Source: Porogramme epimiltina (taxonomy: Eukaryota > Basidiomycota > Agaricomycetes > Polyporales > Polyporaceae). From it: 57,452 nt of DNA. Shown one piece after another: positions 19,488 to 31,539 of this stretch. The stretch is taken from assembly GCA_900155495.1 (NCBI GenBank), contig FTLJ01000690.1, positions 1 through 57,452 of the forward strand. Direction: 5' to 3'. The notes below the pieces were generated by a model that saw nothing but the letters and a program-made list of their open reading frames with translations, did not search any database and was not told the origin of the DNA. Within the stretch, counting starts at the first letter, position 1. Every line of letters begins with the position of its first letter. The position numbers and the translations under genes were made by a program.

Positions 19488-21675
19488 CTAGATCGCGAAC
19501 AGCTCCGTGTGCAGCGCGACGCCGCCGAGCTCGACGCCGCGCGTCAGGCTCACGCGCGCGACCGCATTGTGCGCCTCGCGCGTCATCGACTCCGGGCCCG
19601 CCGCGCACACCGCGACGCCCCCGCCGAGCCCGACCCAGTTCAGGCGGTCCGTCGCGCGCACCGCCTCCGCCGCCGCCTCCGCCTCCGCGGACTCGACCGA
19701 CGACGCCGCGTCGCTGTCCTCCTTCGCGAGCTCCGCCTTCGTCGCCCCGCGCTGCTGCTGCTGCTGGCGCGGCGGCGCGACGAGGTCGCGGAGGAGGCGC
19801 GTGACGGCGGGGCGCGTCGCGACGACGACGTCCATGTTTGGGATCGGCGGCACCTCCTCGGGGTTGCAGAGGCACGTGACGTATACGGAGATGTGGAGGT
19901 CGAGCGACGTGCCCGCGACCGCGTGCGCGATCTCGGTGAGCATCGGTGCGAACCAGTGGATGGCGCCTATATGCGTGCGCGCCTCGTCAGGACGCGCGGT
20001 GCTGCAAGGGAGAAAGAAAGGGGCTTACCGTATGAGCGGACGCACCACGCGAACTCGATGCGGCGTGTCTTCTCACCATGCGCGCGGCCGAGCTTGACGC
20101 AGCGCGCGACGATGTCGTCGAGCAGGCCGAGGGTGAACGTCGCGCCTGATCCGCCCGCAACAAGTAGCACGCTCTCGTACTGCCCGAGGTCCACGCTGCA
20201 TCCGCCGTAGGGCCCGTCGAGCATGACCTGAACCGGGACGCCAGGCTGTTCATCCTTTTCCGAGCGGAGGCGGTTCGTCTCAGTCTGAGCATACGCGTTG
20301 AGCGCGCGCGACCAGTCGCCAACGGCGCGCGCAGCGAGCGTGAGGGTGTTACCGGTGAGGCAGGAGGTCGATCCGGGCGCGTTGACGATAGTCAGAGGGT
20401 GCGATTCAAAAACGCGGCCAGAGAAGAAAACGCGGAGGCGGACGTGTTGGCCCGCTACCCAGCCGTCGTCACAGTCATGGACATGGATCTAGGGATCTGA
20501 TAAGTACGAGTGTGAGAATCGAAGGGGTAGTACGTACCAGGGTCATGTTACTGTCGACTGGGACCATCGTAGCATCCTTGATGCGGTAGCGGAACATGCG
20601 CAGGAGCATATCGAAGCCGTAGAACGCCAATGGAGGGAAGATCCAAGGCGACGCGTACGTGGTGTGATAACAGATCGTGACGAAAAACGCGACGTAGCCG
20701 AGCACACTGAAACGTTGAGATAAGCCAGCGAAACTGAGGCTAACGGCGTGCTACTCACTGAATGATGAAGAACGACTGGTAGAAGAACCGTCGGATAGGG
20801 CGGATGGATGTGAGGACGAGCCCACAGAGCACCCCAAATGCGGCAACGCCAGACGTCTCCTTCTGTTCGCCAAGGATGGGAAGGTCGTAGACGATGTGGT
20901 TGTTGATCCAGATAGAGCCGTGAATGGCGGCACCGATGAACATGCCGCGGCCGGCCCACCGATGAAGGTAGTTAAGCTTCTCGTAGCCGTGACCGGGACC
21001 GAGCAGGAGTGACAGAATAGAGTTCTTCGTTCCGAAGAGGAAGACAACGGGGAACTGTGCGAGTGCGAGGAACCCTAAAAGACGCTAAGCACATCGCAAA
21101 GCGATAGCAGAGGAGCTGCGCTACTCACCAGCTCGGTTAGGGTTGTCTATGAGGGGGACGTGCATGGTAATGCACGCGATAAGGACGACAAGGTACACAG
21201 CGATGACAATCACTACAAGAGAAGATGAACAAACGATCGGGCCAAGCGTTAACGGAAAGGCGTACTTTGACCTAGATCCAGCTCGACGCCTGGCAGTGAC
21301 CAGAGCGTTGCGGACCATAGCGTCTCTAGGAGACCGAATATCCTCCGTTTAGAGCGTGGAGGGGTAACGTCGTTTGTACCCGGCGGCGTGTAGCCCTTCG
21401 GGTTCTCGGTGACGCCAGTAACGAGACCTCGGAATAATTGTCGATTCCGGAAGGACCGTACGAGGTGTGGGGTCGAGGCGAGGACGGCGATGGCGATACC
21501 CGCCGCCCAGATAATGGAGAATTTCCTTTGCCATTTGGGGTCCTCTACGTAGGAGCTGGGGATAACGGGAGGAGGTCGTTAGTGGGAGAACAATATGGGA
21601 CGGAGGGTGGGTATATGCGCACTTGTATTGCTGCAGCTCGGTCGGGATCTCTGGCGGGGCCCCGAAGTCGGTCAT
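19488..21675 (-). CDS. Ferric/cupric reductase (FRE family, flavocytochrome b)
   Basis: Seven exons: 21675-21623, 21555-21266, 21212-21129, 21074-20759, 20706-20538, 20488-20029 and 19966-19488; introns 49-67 nt; 616 residues. This plasma-membrane enzyme reduces Fe(III) and Cu(II) outside the cell using NADPH from inside. Both heme-binding His pairs are present: H180/H194 (LHRWAGRGMFIGAAIH) and H248/H262 (HVLGYVAFFVTICYH), the latter split by an intron. The FAD site is HPLTIVNAP (about 334-342), the NADPH-binding parts are MLDGPYGG (about 393-400) and LLVAGGSGATFTLGLL, and the C terminus has the usual Cys-containing VAVCAAGPESM and ends in a hydrophobic LFAI. A Gln run and an Ala/Glu-rich insert lie before the last part. 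Its start faces a copper transporter start 526 bp away, and a second copper transporter follows, so the locus looks like a metal-uptake cluster. Confidence 0.95.
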
Positions 21676-22201
21676 GGTGAGCGCGTGGGGACTTGAGGAA
21701 GTCTTGCGAGGGAATCGACGAGGGAAACGTCGACGATGTGGAGGCCTACCCGAGCACAGAGGTGGACGGGGGGTCGAAGGGCCCTTGTCTCGAGTTATCA
21801 GACCTCTGTCTCCAGGCGCTGTTTGCATGCGCCAAACAAGCGATAAAATCTTTTTCACCGCTGCATGCGCCTCCGATGAGCGGATAGGCGCCGACCGCGA
21901 GGGTGTCCGCAGCCGTCTGAGCGCCACCGCATGCCTGCCGCCCAACGCGCTCTACGATTGACGGCCATGGCCCGGGCTGCTGTGGCTGCCAGCGTCGAGC
22001 AGCCCCGATTTTTTTCACCCCTGACGAGTTTCTCTTAGCTGTTTGGCACGTCGGGGGCCTCATCCGGTGGATCCCGCCTCGACGGCCAGGCCATGTAGCG
22101 CGACACATAAATTCGAGAGGGCAAGGAGACTCAAATTCGTCGCCTTCGAACGACTTCCGACGGTATCTCCCCACATCCTCGCGACGAGCCAATCAGCCAC
22201 C
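21676..22201. promoter_or_regulatory. Divergent promoter between ferric reductase and copper transporter
   Basis: The starts of the two genes lie at 21675 (minus) and 22202 (plus). The 10-bp word TGCATGCGCC occurs twice, at 21824-21833 and 21862-21871, in the same orientation, each shortly after GCT; a related CGCATGCCTG follows at 21926. An ACATAAATT sequence at about 22104 may be a TATA-like element for the transporter. These could be binding sites for a metal-responsive factor, but no known Mac1, Cuf1 or iron-GATA consensus is matched clearly. Confidence 0.45.
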
Positions 22202-23012
22202 ATGGATATGTCCGGGATGTCCTCTTCCTCCTCGATGACGGCAACCGCCACCTCCGCTGCCGCCGCGGCCACAAGCTCGGCCGCTTCGAGCAGCATGAGC
22301 ATGGGCAGCAGCAGCTGCAAGATCTCCGTGAGCGGTCTCGCCCCCACCCCGGTTTCCCACCGCGCCCCGCGCGCACGCGGCTGGCTGACCCACCCCCTCC
22401 GCCCCCCGCAGATGTTATGGAATTGGTACACGGTGGACAGCTGCTTCATCGCACGCTCATGGCACGTCACGAGCCGCGGCGCGTTCGCCGGCTCCTGCAT
22501 CGGCGTCGTGCTCCTCGTGCTCCTCCTCGAGCTCCTCCGCCGCGGACAGCGCGAGTTCGACCGCTACCTCCGCCGCGCCAACGCCGTCCCCTCCGCCTCC
22601 ACCGACGGCGCCGGGAGCGACGCGGGCAGCGGCAAGGGGCTCAACGCTGCAGCCGCCCCCGTCCTGACGAGAGGAGGCGGCCGGCTCAAGCTGTGGCAGC
22701 ACCTCGCGCGCTCGCTGCTCTTCACCGCCCAGTTCGCCGTCGGGTACTTCGTCATGCTGCTCGCGATGTACTACAACGGTGAGCAGATGCGTGTCCGCCG
22801 CCGCCGTGCGTCTCGGGTGCTGATTCATGCCGCAGGGTACATCATCATCTGTATCTTCCTCGGGGCGTTCCTAGGTGCCACGCTGTTCCAATGGGACACC
22901 TTCGATGTCGCCGGCCACAGGTACGTCGAGATATCCGTCCTTTCTGGATAATGCTCTCTGATGCACGTTGGATTCTAGGGGCCCGGAGACGCGAGATTCG
23001 TGTTGCAACTGA
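22202..23012 (+). CDS. Ctr-type high-affinity copper transporter
   Basis: Four exons: 22202-22327, 22412-22778, 22836-22920 and 22979-23012; introns 84, 57 and 58 nt; 203 residues. The N terminus is Met/Ser-rich (MDMSGM, SMSMG), as in extracellular copper-binding parts of Ctr proteins. The block CKISMLWNWYTVDSCF leads into TM1, and the SRGAFAGSCIGVVLLVLLLE segment is TM1 proper. TM2/TM3 have the hallmark MLLAM (MxxxM) and GAFLG (GxxxG) motifs that form the trimer pore. A cytosolic loop rich in Ala/Gly separates TM1 and TM2. The C terminus ends with a CC pair (DSCCN), a common Cu(I)-binding tail. The neighbouring ferric reductase would supply Cu(I). Confidence 0.93.
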
Positions 23013-23632
23013 AGACCGTGCTCAGTTTCAGGAGAGAGAATACGCTACGTAGTTTACGATTACGGCCCATCCCCAGCGCACGTAGATAGGATGGGCTTCT
23101 TCACGAATACGAATGACCGTTACGCCAGTCCATGATCTCAGCTCCACTGCGTGCCTCGGACGCCTCGGGCATTCCAATCCACCAACGTGCAAGGACGGCC
23201 GCACGTCGCAACCGACCTATTTATAAACGAAACAGTGGTTAATCATTATCATATGCGTTCCCGAGTCCGTCGCTTCATCGAATGGATTAAGCTCCGGCTC
23301 CCCACTGCCTCACCGAGTCCTCGCGCTCGCAGCGCGCATCTCGTCGCTCTCCGCAGCAAGCTTCACGAAAAGGGGAGATCATGCGAAGAATTGAGCTACG
23401 TATCCCCATAAGTACTGGATGCCTCACGCCCGACACCCCGCAAACCCGCAGCGCCGACGATCGTACTCGCACTCACGCACACGGACAATGGTAAAATCGA
23501 AGTTGTATCCCCATTTCGAGGAACGAAGACATCGCGCATTATATCTACTGGTACATCCGTCCGATCGCGAAGATATCGTGACATCGTCCCCCACACGCCG
23601 ACTGGCGTGTTCGACAGCGTGCTAGGTACAGT
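23013..23632. other. 3' flanks of two convergent copper transporter genes
   Basis: The two Ctr genes converge here. Short frames in this stretch have no recognisable content, and no RNA gene was seen. Confidence 0.55.
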
Positions 23633-24386
23633 TCAGGCGTGGTGGCCGGCGTGGCTCGCAAACCGGCCGAACAGGGTCTCCCCAACACCCAAACCGACGA
23701 CGATAGAGATGACGAAAGCAAGTTGGAAGGTCCTATAATCGCCACGACGCGTGAGCTCGCGCACATAGGGATCGACGGGACTACGACGACTCACATGAGG
23801 GCAAGCATGATAGCGAAGTGAAGTGCGGACTGCACAGCGTGGATGAGGCCGCGAGACATGTCGTGGGCGGCGATGAAAGGCGGGCTATTGCGGAACGAGA
23901 CGGTGTCGCGCACACGCCCGACCATGACAGCGCCCTGCTTCTTGTTCTCCGGCAGGAGGTTCACCCTGTCGGCCGCGACGATCTGGGCTCTGTGCAAAGC
24001 CAGTCAGCGCCGAACTGACACGACGACACGACAAATCGGAGCGGGTGGGGGTGGGGAGAACGCGAGAGGCGAAGACAGTAGACACACCTCTTGCTCCAGT
24101 GGGCCTCCATGACCGATCGGCAGGCGGAGATCCACCGGTCGACGAGGGCGAGAAGGAATAGGCCAATGCAGGTGCCGACCATGGCCCCGACGCTGCTTGG
24201 AACCCATCCGTAGAACCACAGGACGTCGCCGGGGGTGAAGTGGAACCACATGAGCATGTTGCCTGCTGCGAGGTCCATGGAGCCGTCCATGCTCATGTCC
24301 ATGCCATTGCTATGGGCAGCGACACCAGGAAGGAGAGCACTGAGGAGAGCGGAGAGCACAAGGAGGGCGAGGTTGCGGGACTGCAT
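23633..24386 (-). CDS. Second Ctr-type copper transporter
   Basis: Exons 24386-24088, 23989-23795 and 23732-23633; introns 98 and 62 nt; 197 residues. A signal-like N terminus (LALLVLSALLSALLPGVAA) is followed by the Met motifs GMDMSMDGSMD and NMLMWFHFTPGDVLWFYGW, then TM1 (GAMVGTCIGLFLLALVDRW). TM2 holds IMLALM (MxxxM) and TM3 GLGVG (GxxxG) before the closing ETLFGRFASHAGHHA, a His-rich tail in place of the Cys pair of its neighbour. The two Ctr proteins are of different subfamilies rather than recent duplicates: this one resembles Ctr4/Ctr2-like proteins with an N-terminal signal. It may pair with the first Ctr protein or act in another membrane. Confidence 0.93.
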
Positions 24387-25909
24387 GGCTTGAGACTTGG
24401 GTGCACTGACGACGGGGTCAAGAGGGACGCAAGGAGTGAAGACGATAAGCCGGTTTTGCCATCGATTACGTAATACAACCAAACATGCGTAAACACGGCG
24501 TCCGTTACCCTTCAGACCCCTTCCGTCCCGTGTCTCCAGAGCGTTGTTGGAATGGCCGTGAGGTTGAGAGACACCGATTGTTGAACGAAGGGTCTGGACG
24601 GACCGACTGGAGCCGCGGTTGATGGTGACCTGAGCTCCGCTGGCAGGACCTCGCTACCGGCCCCATTCAGCACGGTACCCGGATGGGGCTGGTAACTGAG
24701 ACGTGCCGGGGGCGCTGTCCATTCCCCGAGCCATTTGCGTGACTCGGTGAACCGCTCTCACGCAAAGTTGGATCCGGCGGTCGTGGCCATCATGAGAGTG
24801 GACGTCGTGCGGCTAAGGTATTCTTGGATGTCCGCGTGCTTGGCAGCCGGGACGGCACAGAAGAGCTAGAGTGAAGACGTCGACGCCAAGAGGGGGGTAG
24901 GAAACGACCGGGTTCCTGTGGTGTTGTTTCCCGGCGACGAGCTGAGTAGGGCGTAGGGTTTCTTGATGGGGCCATGGATGGCGATGGCGGATGCGAAGAC
25001 AACAATAGTGACGAGAGTGGGGCGAGCGTTGAGGGGGTCGGCAACGGAAAATGTCGCTGCTAGACGGGGTGTGCTGAGGATCAACTTGGGGTAGCCATAG
25101 GGCGAGGCGCCGGGAGGTGGAAACGACGCGGGCTTGATGGGCGGAAGACCGTTGTGGGCGAGTTGATTAAAGTGACGGATAGATCTGAAAGAATGAAGAC
25201 CACAAATATAACGTTGGGCAATCCGGAAATGCTCCGGGCTGAACAGGCTGACGACGCGTTGGGCTTGTTGAGGAAATCCTCCCACCCAACGCTGCGGCAG
25301 CGGATGACGACGCACCTCAACGCCCTTGATAGTCCCCCAGCGATGGCCCAAGCGTGCCCGCGATCCACCCAACACCCACAACAAACACCGATAACCCTCA
25401 TCCCACCCCCTCGTGCCCCCGCTCTATCCAACCAACGTCTTTATGACGGCGTATCGGTGAAGCCCAGGAGCAACATCGAGTTTCATGAGAAGACCTCTCA
25501 CTCGATGCTTCTCACCGGGCGCCTTGATCATCTGTAGAAATAGTGAAGGGTTTATGAAGAGGGGGGAGGGCAGGGATGGGGGGAGGAGGGCAGTGGGAGG
25601 GGAGGGGAAGATGGTGGAGGGAGGAGGGAAAGACGTGATGATGCGGCATTTTGGCGAGTGAGGCAATTCTCCGATTGGCTTGGCCCGTCCGGGTGATGGC
25701 GGGTCGGAGCCCAGTCGTCCTCTATCGGAGAAGAAAGGAGGCTTTCGGAGCTGGAAACGGGTGGCACAACGTCATCACTGACGGATGGAGCGCCTGCGGC
25801 AACGTGCACCCGAAACGTGAGCCTGGTCGCTGTAGCCGGACTGTCTGGGGCTGCGCGGACAGAGCGTGCTCGTCCTTGGACCCTCTCCCCGTCATCCTCG
25901 CCTCTCTCC
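24387..25909. other. 1.5 kb without a gene I can support
   Basis: The minus strand at 24866-25384 has a 173-codon frame with some protein-like wording (PLPQRWVGGFPQQAQRV, LNARPTLVTIVVFASAIAIHG), and the overlapping frame 25081-25431 competes with it. I could not build a convincing spliced gene or match a family, so no gene is called. A purine-rich stretch lies at 25555-25635 (GGGGGAGGGCAGG type). Confidence 0.4.
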
Positions 25910-26308
25910 ATGTCTTCGCCCGGTCCCCAACAACACACCCGCCCATCCACGCCCAAGTGGCGGTCGTCGCTGTCTACTCCCAAGCGGCAGCGCCCCGCTA
26001 CCAGCGTCTCCCTCGTCTTCGCGCAGCCAGAACAAGGCGCACGCCTCGGCTCCGCCATAGACAAGCTCCCCGCGGTCGCCCTCAACGACGACGCTGCGAG
26101 CTACATCAGCGAGGTCTCTCGCAAGCGGGAACGCCTCAACTCGAACGCGTCGAGCTTTATGAGCCACATCGAGCCCCGCATCGACCCCCGACGAGACGAC
26201 GGAGAGATTCTGCGGAAACGGTCGCGGCTGAACGCGGATGCCCGTGTTGACGAGGCTTCGGAGAACCCTGCGGATGATAGGATGCAACTGGACGTACAGG
26301 GTGAGTAA
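25910..26308 (+). CDS. Small basic protein, function unknown
   Basis: A 132-residue frame from ATG 25910, starting MSSPGPQQHTRPSTPKW. It is rich in charged residues and contains STPKRQRPATSVSLVFAQP and two related basic motifs, VSRKRERLNSNASSF and ILRKRSRLNADARVD, which look like an internal repeat and could act as nuclear localisation signals. The stop at 26306-26308 lies within a good splice donor (GTGAGT at 26301), so the true gene may continue in a further exon. I do not recognise the family; confidence that something is encoded here is moderate. Confidence 0.45.
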   Translation: MSSPGPQQHTRPSTPKWRSSLSTPKRQRPATSVSLVFAQPEQGARLGSAIDKLPAVALNDDAASYISEVSRKRERLNSNASSFMSHIEPRIDPRRDDGEILRKRSRLNADARVDEASENPADDRMQLDVQGE

Positions 26309-26937
26309 CCTCAGGTCTGCGTTCGCATCTGTGTCTCCCGTCTGTCTTGGCTGTGCATATATGCATGACACCCCGCGGAGTACCTCCTGCATGGCATACG
26401 CCCCGGACGATCAGGAGGACATTCGCTCGTAAAAATAGATGAAACTATATTACAACACGACTATACTGTGCTTCTCGGCAGCTGGCTGCGTGCAGGGGGC
26501 GGACGGCATGTCCGCCCTCCGCACGCACGTGGGCTTCATGTGGCTGAGGGGTTCAGTATCGATGAAACTTGGCTAGCAAGACGCTCAAAGGGCCGGGTAT
26601 GTGTGATGTTCGCTAAGAATCGACACCACGTTGTCCATGTACTCCTGGAGTACGTCGTCGGCCAGTATTGCCGTAGCTTGTACACCGACAGCCCACGAAT
26701 CCGGACTGGATGCTTGTTCACCACTCATGTTGGGATCATTGTGTATATGCGCTCTGCAGCCTTACCTTCGTATCAATCCGGCCGACTATGCTTCGCGGCC
26801 GGCCGTGCGCGGAGGGTGACCGTAGTCTCCCTCGAATGAGAAGCAAAACCGCCATCACTATGTTTACCACCCGCTTCGATCCAATGACCTTACACCTCTT
26901 GATTTGTTTTCGGTTGTCATCATAACATTGCACCAGG
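26309..26937. other. Intergenic or long intron, no gene seen
   Basis: Between the small basic protein and the hydrolase-like gene. No conserved frame. An intron of about 630 nt joining the two genes (donor 26301, acceptor CACCAG just before 26937) is formally possible but would be far longer than any other intron here. Confidence 0.4.
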
Positions 26938-29900
26938 ATGGCTGACGAGCTATCAGGTTCCTCAACGAATCCCGTCGACCTCACAGAGTCTCCGAAGCCG
27001 ATGGAGGTCCAGCTCGAGCCAGCTGCGGAACCATGCGAACCAACTAACGCCTCCTCGACGGTTTCCCAGACAGAAACAACTATTCCGTTTCCCTCTGTAG
27101 AGCCACAAGAGACCATTCATGCCGTCAAGTCTACACCTTCTCGATCATCTTGGTTCGGCTTCTCTCGTTCGAAGCCTAACGACAGCGCTTCCGCCGGCCC
27201 ACAGTCTCCGTCTTCTGGGGTAACAGGAGCGCCGAGCATACCGGCGAGTCTTGCGCCCGAGGAATCTCAGCCTGCGAGCAAGACGGACTCCGCGGCTCAA
27301 CCCGCGCCTTCGCCTTCCTCCATGGCCATCGCGGTCCCGGTCTCGCCACAACCGTCGCCAACGAAGTCAGCCGTGGCTACATCGCCTCCCCGGGATATCC
27401 CACCTTCCGGCAGGCGTCCCGCGCCAATGCAGTTCTCTCCGGTCCAGTACTCGCCGCCTGCTGCGCAGCTTTTGAGAAGCAACGCGACCTCGATCTCGTC
27501 GGTAGACGAGGAAGTCCCCAAGCCGCGTACCTCTCCTCTGGACCCCAATGCATCCTTCCTCAACCCTCAGGCGGTCGTCGAACCACAGGATGTGAAAGGC
27601 GCCGGTCGGAAGCCGTCCATCTCCTCGCTGAATCCGTCCACGAGCCGCTTCACGCTCCGACTCCCCTTGCTTGGACGGCCGAAGGTCCCGCTTGACCAAG
27701 CTGTTGCCTCAGCACAGGCTGCAGACGTCCGAGATTCGCCCGTTTCGCCGGAAAGCGCCAAGACAGACGACCACGCGGGCGGTAAGTCCGCGCGCTGTTG
27801 ATATATGCGTAGTTATCTCATGGAGGCGTAGCCGCAGTGACGAACGGTGACAGCAACGCCCAAGCAGCGCCATCGGACGTTCCACCAGTCCCTCAAGCTA
27901 TCAACGTCGTCCCGCCAACACCTGACTTGCGCTTACCCGAAGAGACAGCATCAGGCCCTTCCACCGAACCCGAGCACAGCTCGCAGACCATGAGCGTCGC
28001 GGGGGACGTGTCCGCCTCTCGACCCGCATCTTGGTGGGACTACATCGGATGGAGTGGACAAGCTCCCGAGGACCCGGCAAAAGCATCGGAAGCTGAGCTC
28101 GAGCCAGTCGCCGACGACGACCCACAGCCATCCTCCGGCGGCCAGACGCCGCGGCCTGCGGACGCCACTGCGCCGCTCGATGCGCCCGTGGTGCAAGAGC
28201 CGTTGGCGTCGACAGATGCGGCGCCATCTGAAGAGATTCTGACCACAGAGAAGGCCCCGTCTGTGTTCTCTGCCGAGACCGCGAGGAGTCAGGCGTCGGC
28301 GTGGTATTCGCCGTGGGCGTGGTACCCTTCGTCTGCGAACCTCCCGGCCGCCGCTGACAGCGCTGCTATTGCGAGCGGAAGCGGCGCTCCCGCTGCCGAG
28401 TCATCCAGGCCGGATGGATCCATGACGGAGTCCGAGAAGGTGAAGGAGGAAGCCCTGGCCCGTGATCAAGAGCCTCCTGCGTCCACGTCGGAACAGATTT
28501 CGTCCTCCGAGCAAGCTCCGGTCACCGTGTCCTTGTATGAGCCATCCAATCCGATTCAGGCGTCCATCTCCGACAACAGGTCCGGCTGGCTTTCGCTCTT
28601 CTCTTCGCGCTCGCTTACGGTGAAAACCATCACGGACGGGAGCACGAGCAAGCAGGACGACGGCATGGAGGTTATGGAGATCGACGATGAGCCGAGTCCT
28701 ACCGTTGCGATCGAGGTCCCCATTGGCAAAGGCAAGGGCAAGGATGCGCCTCGGCAGCGCTCAGCAGCGGCGTCCCCGGCACCTCTCTCCCTCCTTTCGG
28801 TCTCCCCCAAGCCGTCTCTGTCCTCGTCGCCGCCGCCGACGACGCCGCCAGCTCCCAAGTCCCCCAACAAGCCCGCGAGCCCATCCGCGCCACCCAAGGA
28901 ACAGGAGCCGAAGAAGCAAGAGCCGCCCGCACCCCCGCTCACCGACTCAGAGCCGCTCAAGCGCGACACCGTCCGCGCGTCGTCCCCCGCGTCGTCCAAG
29001 AGTGCATCCGGCGCCGCGACGCCCCGGCCCGCCGCGCCGAACCTCGTGCTGCCCACGTGGGGCGACACGTTCCACGCTGCGCCGCGCTCACACCCGCCTC
29101 CCGCGCGCCCGTCTGGGCACGCACGCTCGAAGCTTACGGGCGCGCTGTCGTTTGTCGCCGGCGCACTGTTCTCGGGCGAAGGAGGCCGTGCGCGGGCTAA
29201 GAGCGTGTCCGGCGGGAAGGGGAAGCAGCGCGAGCAGCGGCTTAGGACGCCAGAGCAGCCGGATGTGAACCCGGAGATTCTAGCGTACGGGCAGGACTTG
29301 CCGAAGGCGCTGGACGTGGTCGGGGAGCAACTGAACCCGTACATCCTCAACGGCGGCTGCAGGGTCGTCGTCATCGGGGTTGCGGGATGGTCGCCTGGTA
29401 AGTCTTCTTTCATTGTTTCATGTTGACCACGATCGCGGGGATATGGTGCGCTGACGACGTCGCCGCAGGCGCAGTGACGAGGACGCTTGCAGGCGGGGTA
29501 AGTCCGGTCTCACCTGCGACTGCGCCGCAGATCACTTAGACGAACAAACTGACGTGTGCTTACCTGATTGCAGCTGCCGTCCTCAAGTAGCAAGTTCGTG
29601 AACATGACCACGCAGGCGCTGGAACAGTTCGCAGAGGAGAATGGTTTCAAGTTCAAGAAGATCACACCGATGGCGCTCGAGGGCGACGGCACCATTCGGA
29701 AGAAGGTCTCGAGGTGAGTCAGTCTGTGATCCGGTGCCCATGTGCACCTGCCATTGCCCTCCGCTTTCTGACACAGCGGGCTTCGACCACAGGGTGTACG
29801 ATCACTTGCTAGGGAACGATGAGTGGATGGAAGATTTGCACGCTGCGGACGTGATATTCGTTGCGAGTCACTCGCAAGGCGCAGTGGTCTCGACCCACCT

Positions 29901-31122
29901 CATCGATAGACTTATCGAAGACGGCCACATCCTGACGTCGCGCAGCGTGGACACTCTTGCGCGAACCGCGGCAGTTCTGGCGGCGGGCGGTCCGGCCGCA
30001 GTACCCTCCGTGCAAGCACAGAAGGTTTGCCTCCTCGCATTGTGCGGCATCCATCTCGGACCTCTGCGCTATCTCAAGACCAGTTCGCTATTGCAAGCGT
30101 ATACACAGGTGGGTGGTTCACACCGGTGATCTCCTTTGGCGGAAACTTACGGAATATACAAACCAGTATCTTGAGAACGCCGCGGCCCGTGAGCTGTTTG
30201 AGTTCCAGGTCAGTCGTGCTTCTTCTCTTCCAATTACGCGCATGTGTAACCTCCGTGGGTAGAGCACAGAGTCCAAGGTATCGAAGAACTACGTCGGCGC
30301 CCTTCGAAACGTGATGGATCACGGGGTACGCCACAGGGCTCTCTTTCTCGAATGTCTATTTATCCTCTCCCTAGACCAAAGTCGTCTACGTGGCGTCCTT
30401 GAACGATCAAGTCGTGCCAATATACTCTGGACTGTTCACAGCGGCATCGCATCCCAGGATCCTGCGCGCGCTGTATATTGACAGCGACGCATACCAGTGC
30501 GTGTGACCCTTTAGTGCGAAGCGTCTGATTTTAACCACACCCGTCAGTTCTTCTGATTTCCTTTCCAACTTGTTGATCCTTCTTATCCGTATTTTGAATG
30601 CGGGCCTATCTGATCGCGGTCTGTTGGCGCACCTGTCAGAAGCCACGGCGGGCACCCTTAGTGGCGTGGGGCATTCAACTGCCTATGAGGAACCTGCGAC
30701 GTACTCGTGAGTTCTTCAAGAACCCTCAACATTGTTCCCCGTACTGATATTTGATGACTCAAGGCTCGCAGTGAAGTACTTCTTCATGACAAACGACGGG
30801 GTTGACCCGGAGGCTGAGTTAGTCATCAACCCCTTCAACGCCGTGGAGGAACAGAACGACTACGAGGTGCGTCTAATCCAGACCCCGCTCTCACTCGGCT
30901 CATTAGCTTAACTTCAAACCTTAGATTCCCTGGCTTCTTCGCGATATGATTGCAGACAACAAAGTCTCGCACTTCTTCGCGCGCGAGTTTGCCCAGCTAC
31001 GTGACGCGTTCGACGACTGGCAGCCGAAGACGACCATTCTCCGTGACGTGAAGAAGAAGCTTCAGCCAATCACGCGCCTCGCGACGGCCACACAGACGTC
31101 CGGTTCCATTAGCAAACTTTAA
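26938..31122 (+). CDS. Large fungal alpha/beta-hydrolase-like protein (YMC020W-like)
   Basis: Eleven exons: 26938-27781, 27832-29397, 29469-29497, 29574-29713, 29793-30108, 30167-30208, 30263-30325, 30375-30496, 30548-30706, 30764-30866 and 30925-31122; introns 49-79 nt; 1193 residues. The first 780 or so residues are disordered, Ser/Pro/Ala-rich, with two short Trp-containing islands (SSWFGFSRSKP, PASWWDYIGWSG). The C-terminal 410 residues form an alpha/beta-hydrolase-like domain: RVVVIGVAGWSPG near the start, then VIFVASHSQGAVVSTHLIDR with the nucleophile elbow S-H-S-Q-G in place of G-x-S-x-G, VYVASLNDQVVPIYSG as the likely acid region, and a candidate His in LSGVGHSTAYEEPATY. I believe this corresponds to the fungal family called YMC020W-like in InterPro; substrate unknown. 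Confidence 0.85.
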
Positions 31123-31539
31123 CGACCGGCATTCTTTACATCATCATACACGCACATGGACTCCGACATCGAACACAGGTATTAAAGGACTTCGGCGCCG
31201 TCAGGGGCGTCCCCGGCAGTTCGCGTTTACAATGTATAACAGCACTGTAGATTAAGTTCCTGTAGATTATATCTTGCTTTCTGGGTAAGCTTGCGTTTTT
31301 CGGTCGTCTTCACTTGTACTGTATTTACACTCTCATCCCGCGTAATCATGGCTTCCATAGTTGATACACCTGCATCTATCCTCTCGTACCCAGTAGAAGT
31401 ACATCGTGGTGCATACAATCGAACGCGTCATCGGATTCTGGTTCCAGCTATCACTGCGGAGGGAAGGTGGATGTGTACGCGGCGGTGGCCCAAGGACCCC
31501 ACTCGACCTGTGCTGGCGTGTTCGCCTTCCATACATTAC
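31123..31539. other. 3' flanks of two convergent genes
   Basis: No coding or structural feature recognised. Confidence 0.55.

Noticed and set aside
19507..20210. Long plus-strand open frames opposite the ferric reductase
   Set aside because: They are GC-rich mirror frames of the real exons; content is Arg/Ala/Pro noise and the minus-strand gene explains every conserved block.
24866..25431. Two overlapping minus-strand frames near 25 kb as a gene
   Set aside because: Neither has a domain I recognise, no consistent splicing was found and they compete for the same DNA.
26301..26937. Joining the small basic protein to the hydrolase-like gene by one long intron
   Set aside because: The intron would be about ten times longer than its neighbours and the second gene has its own ATG in good context.
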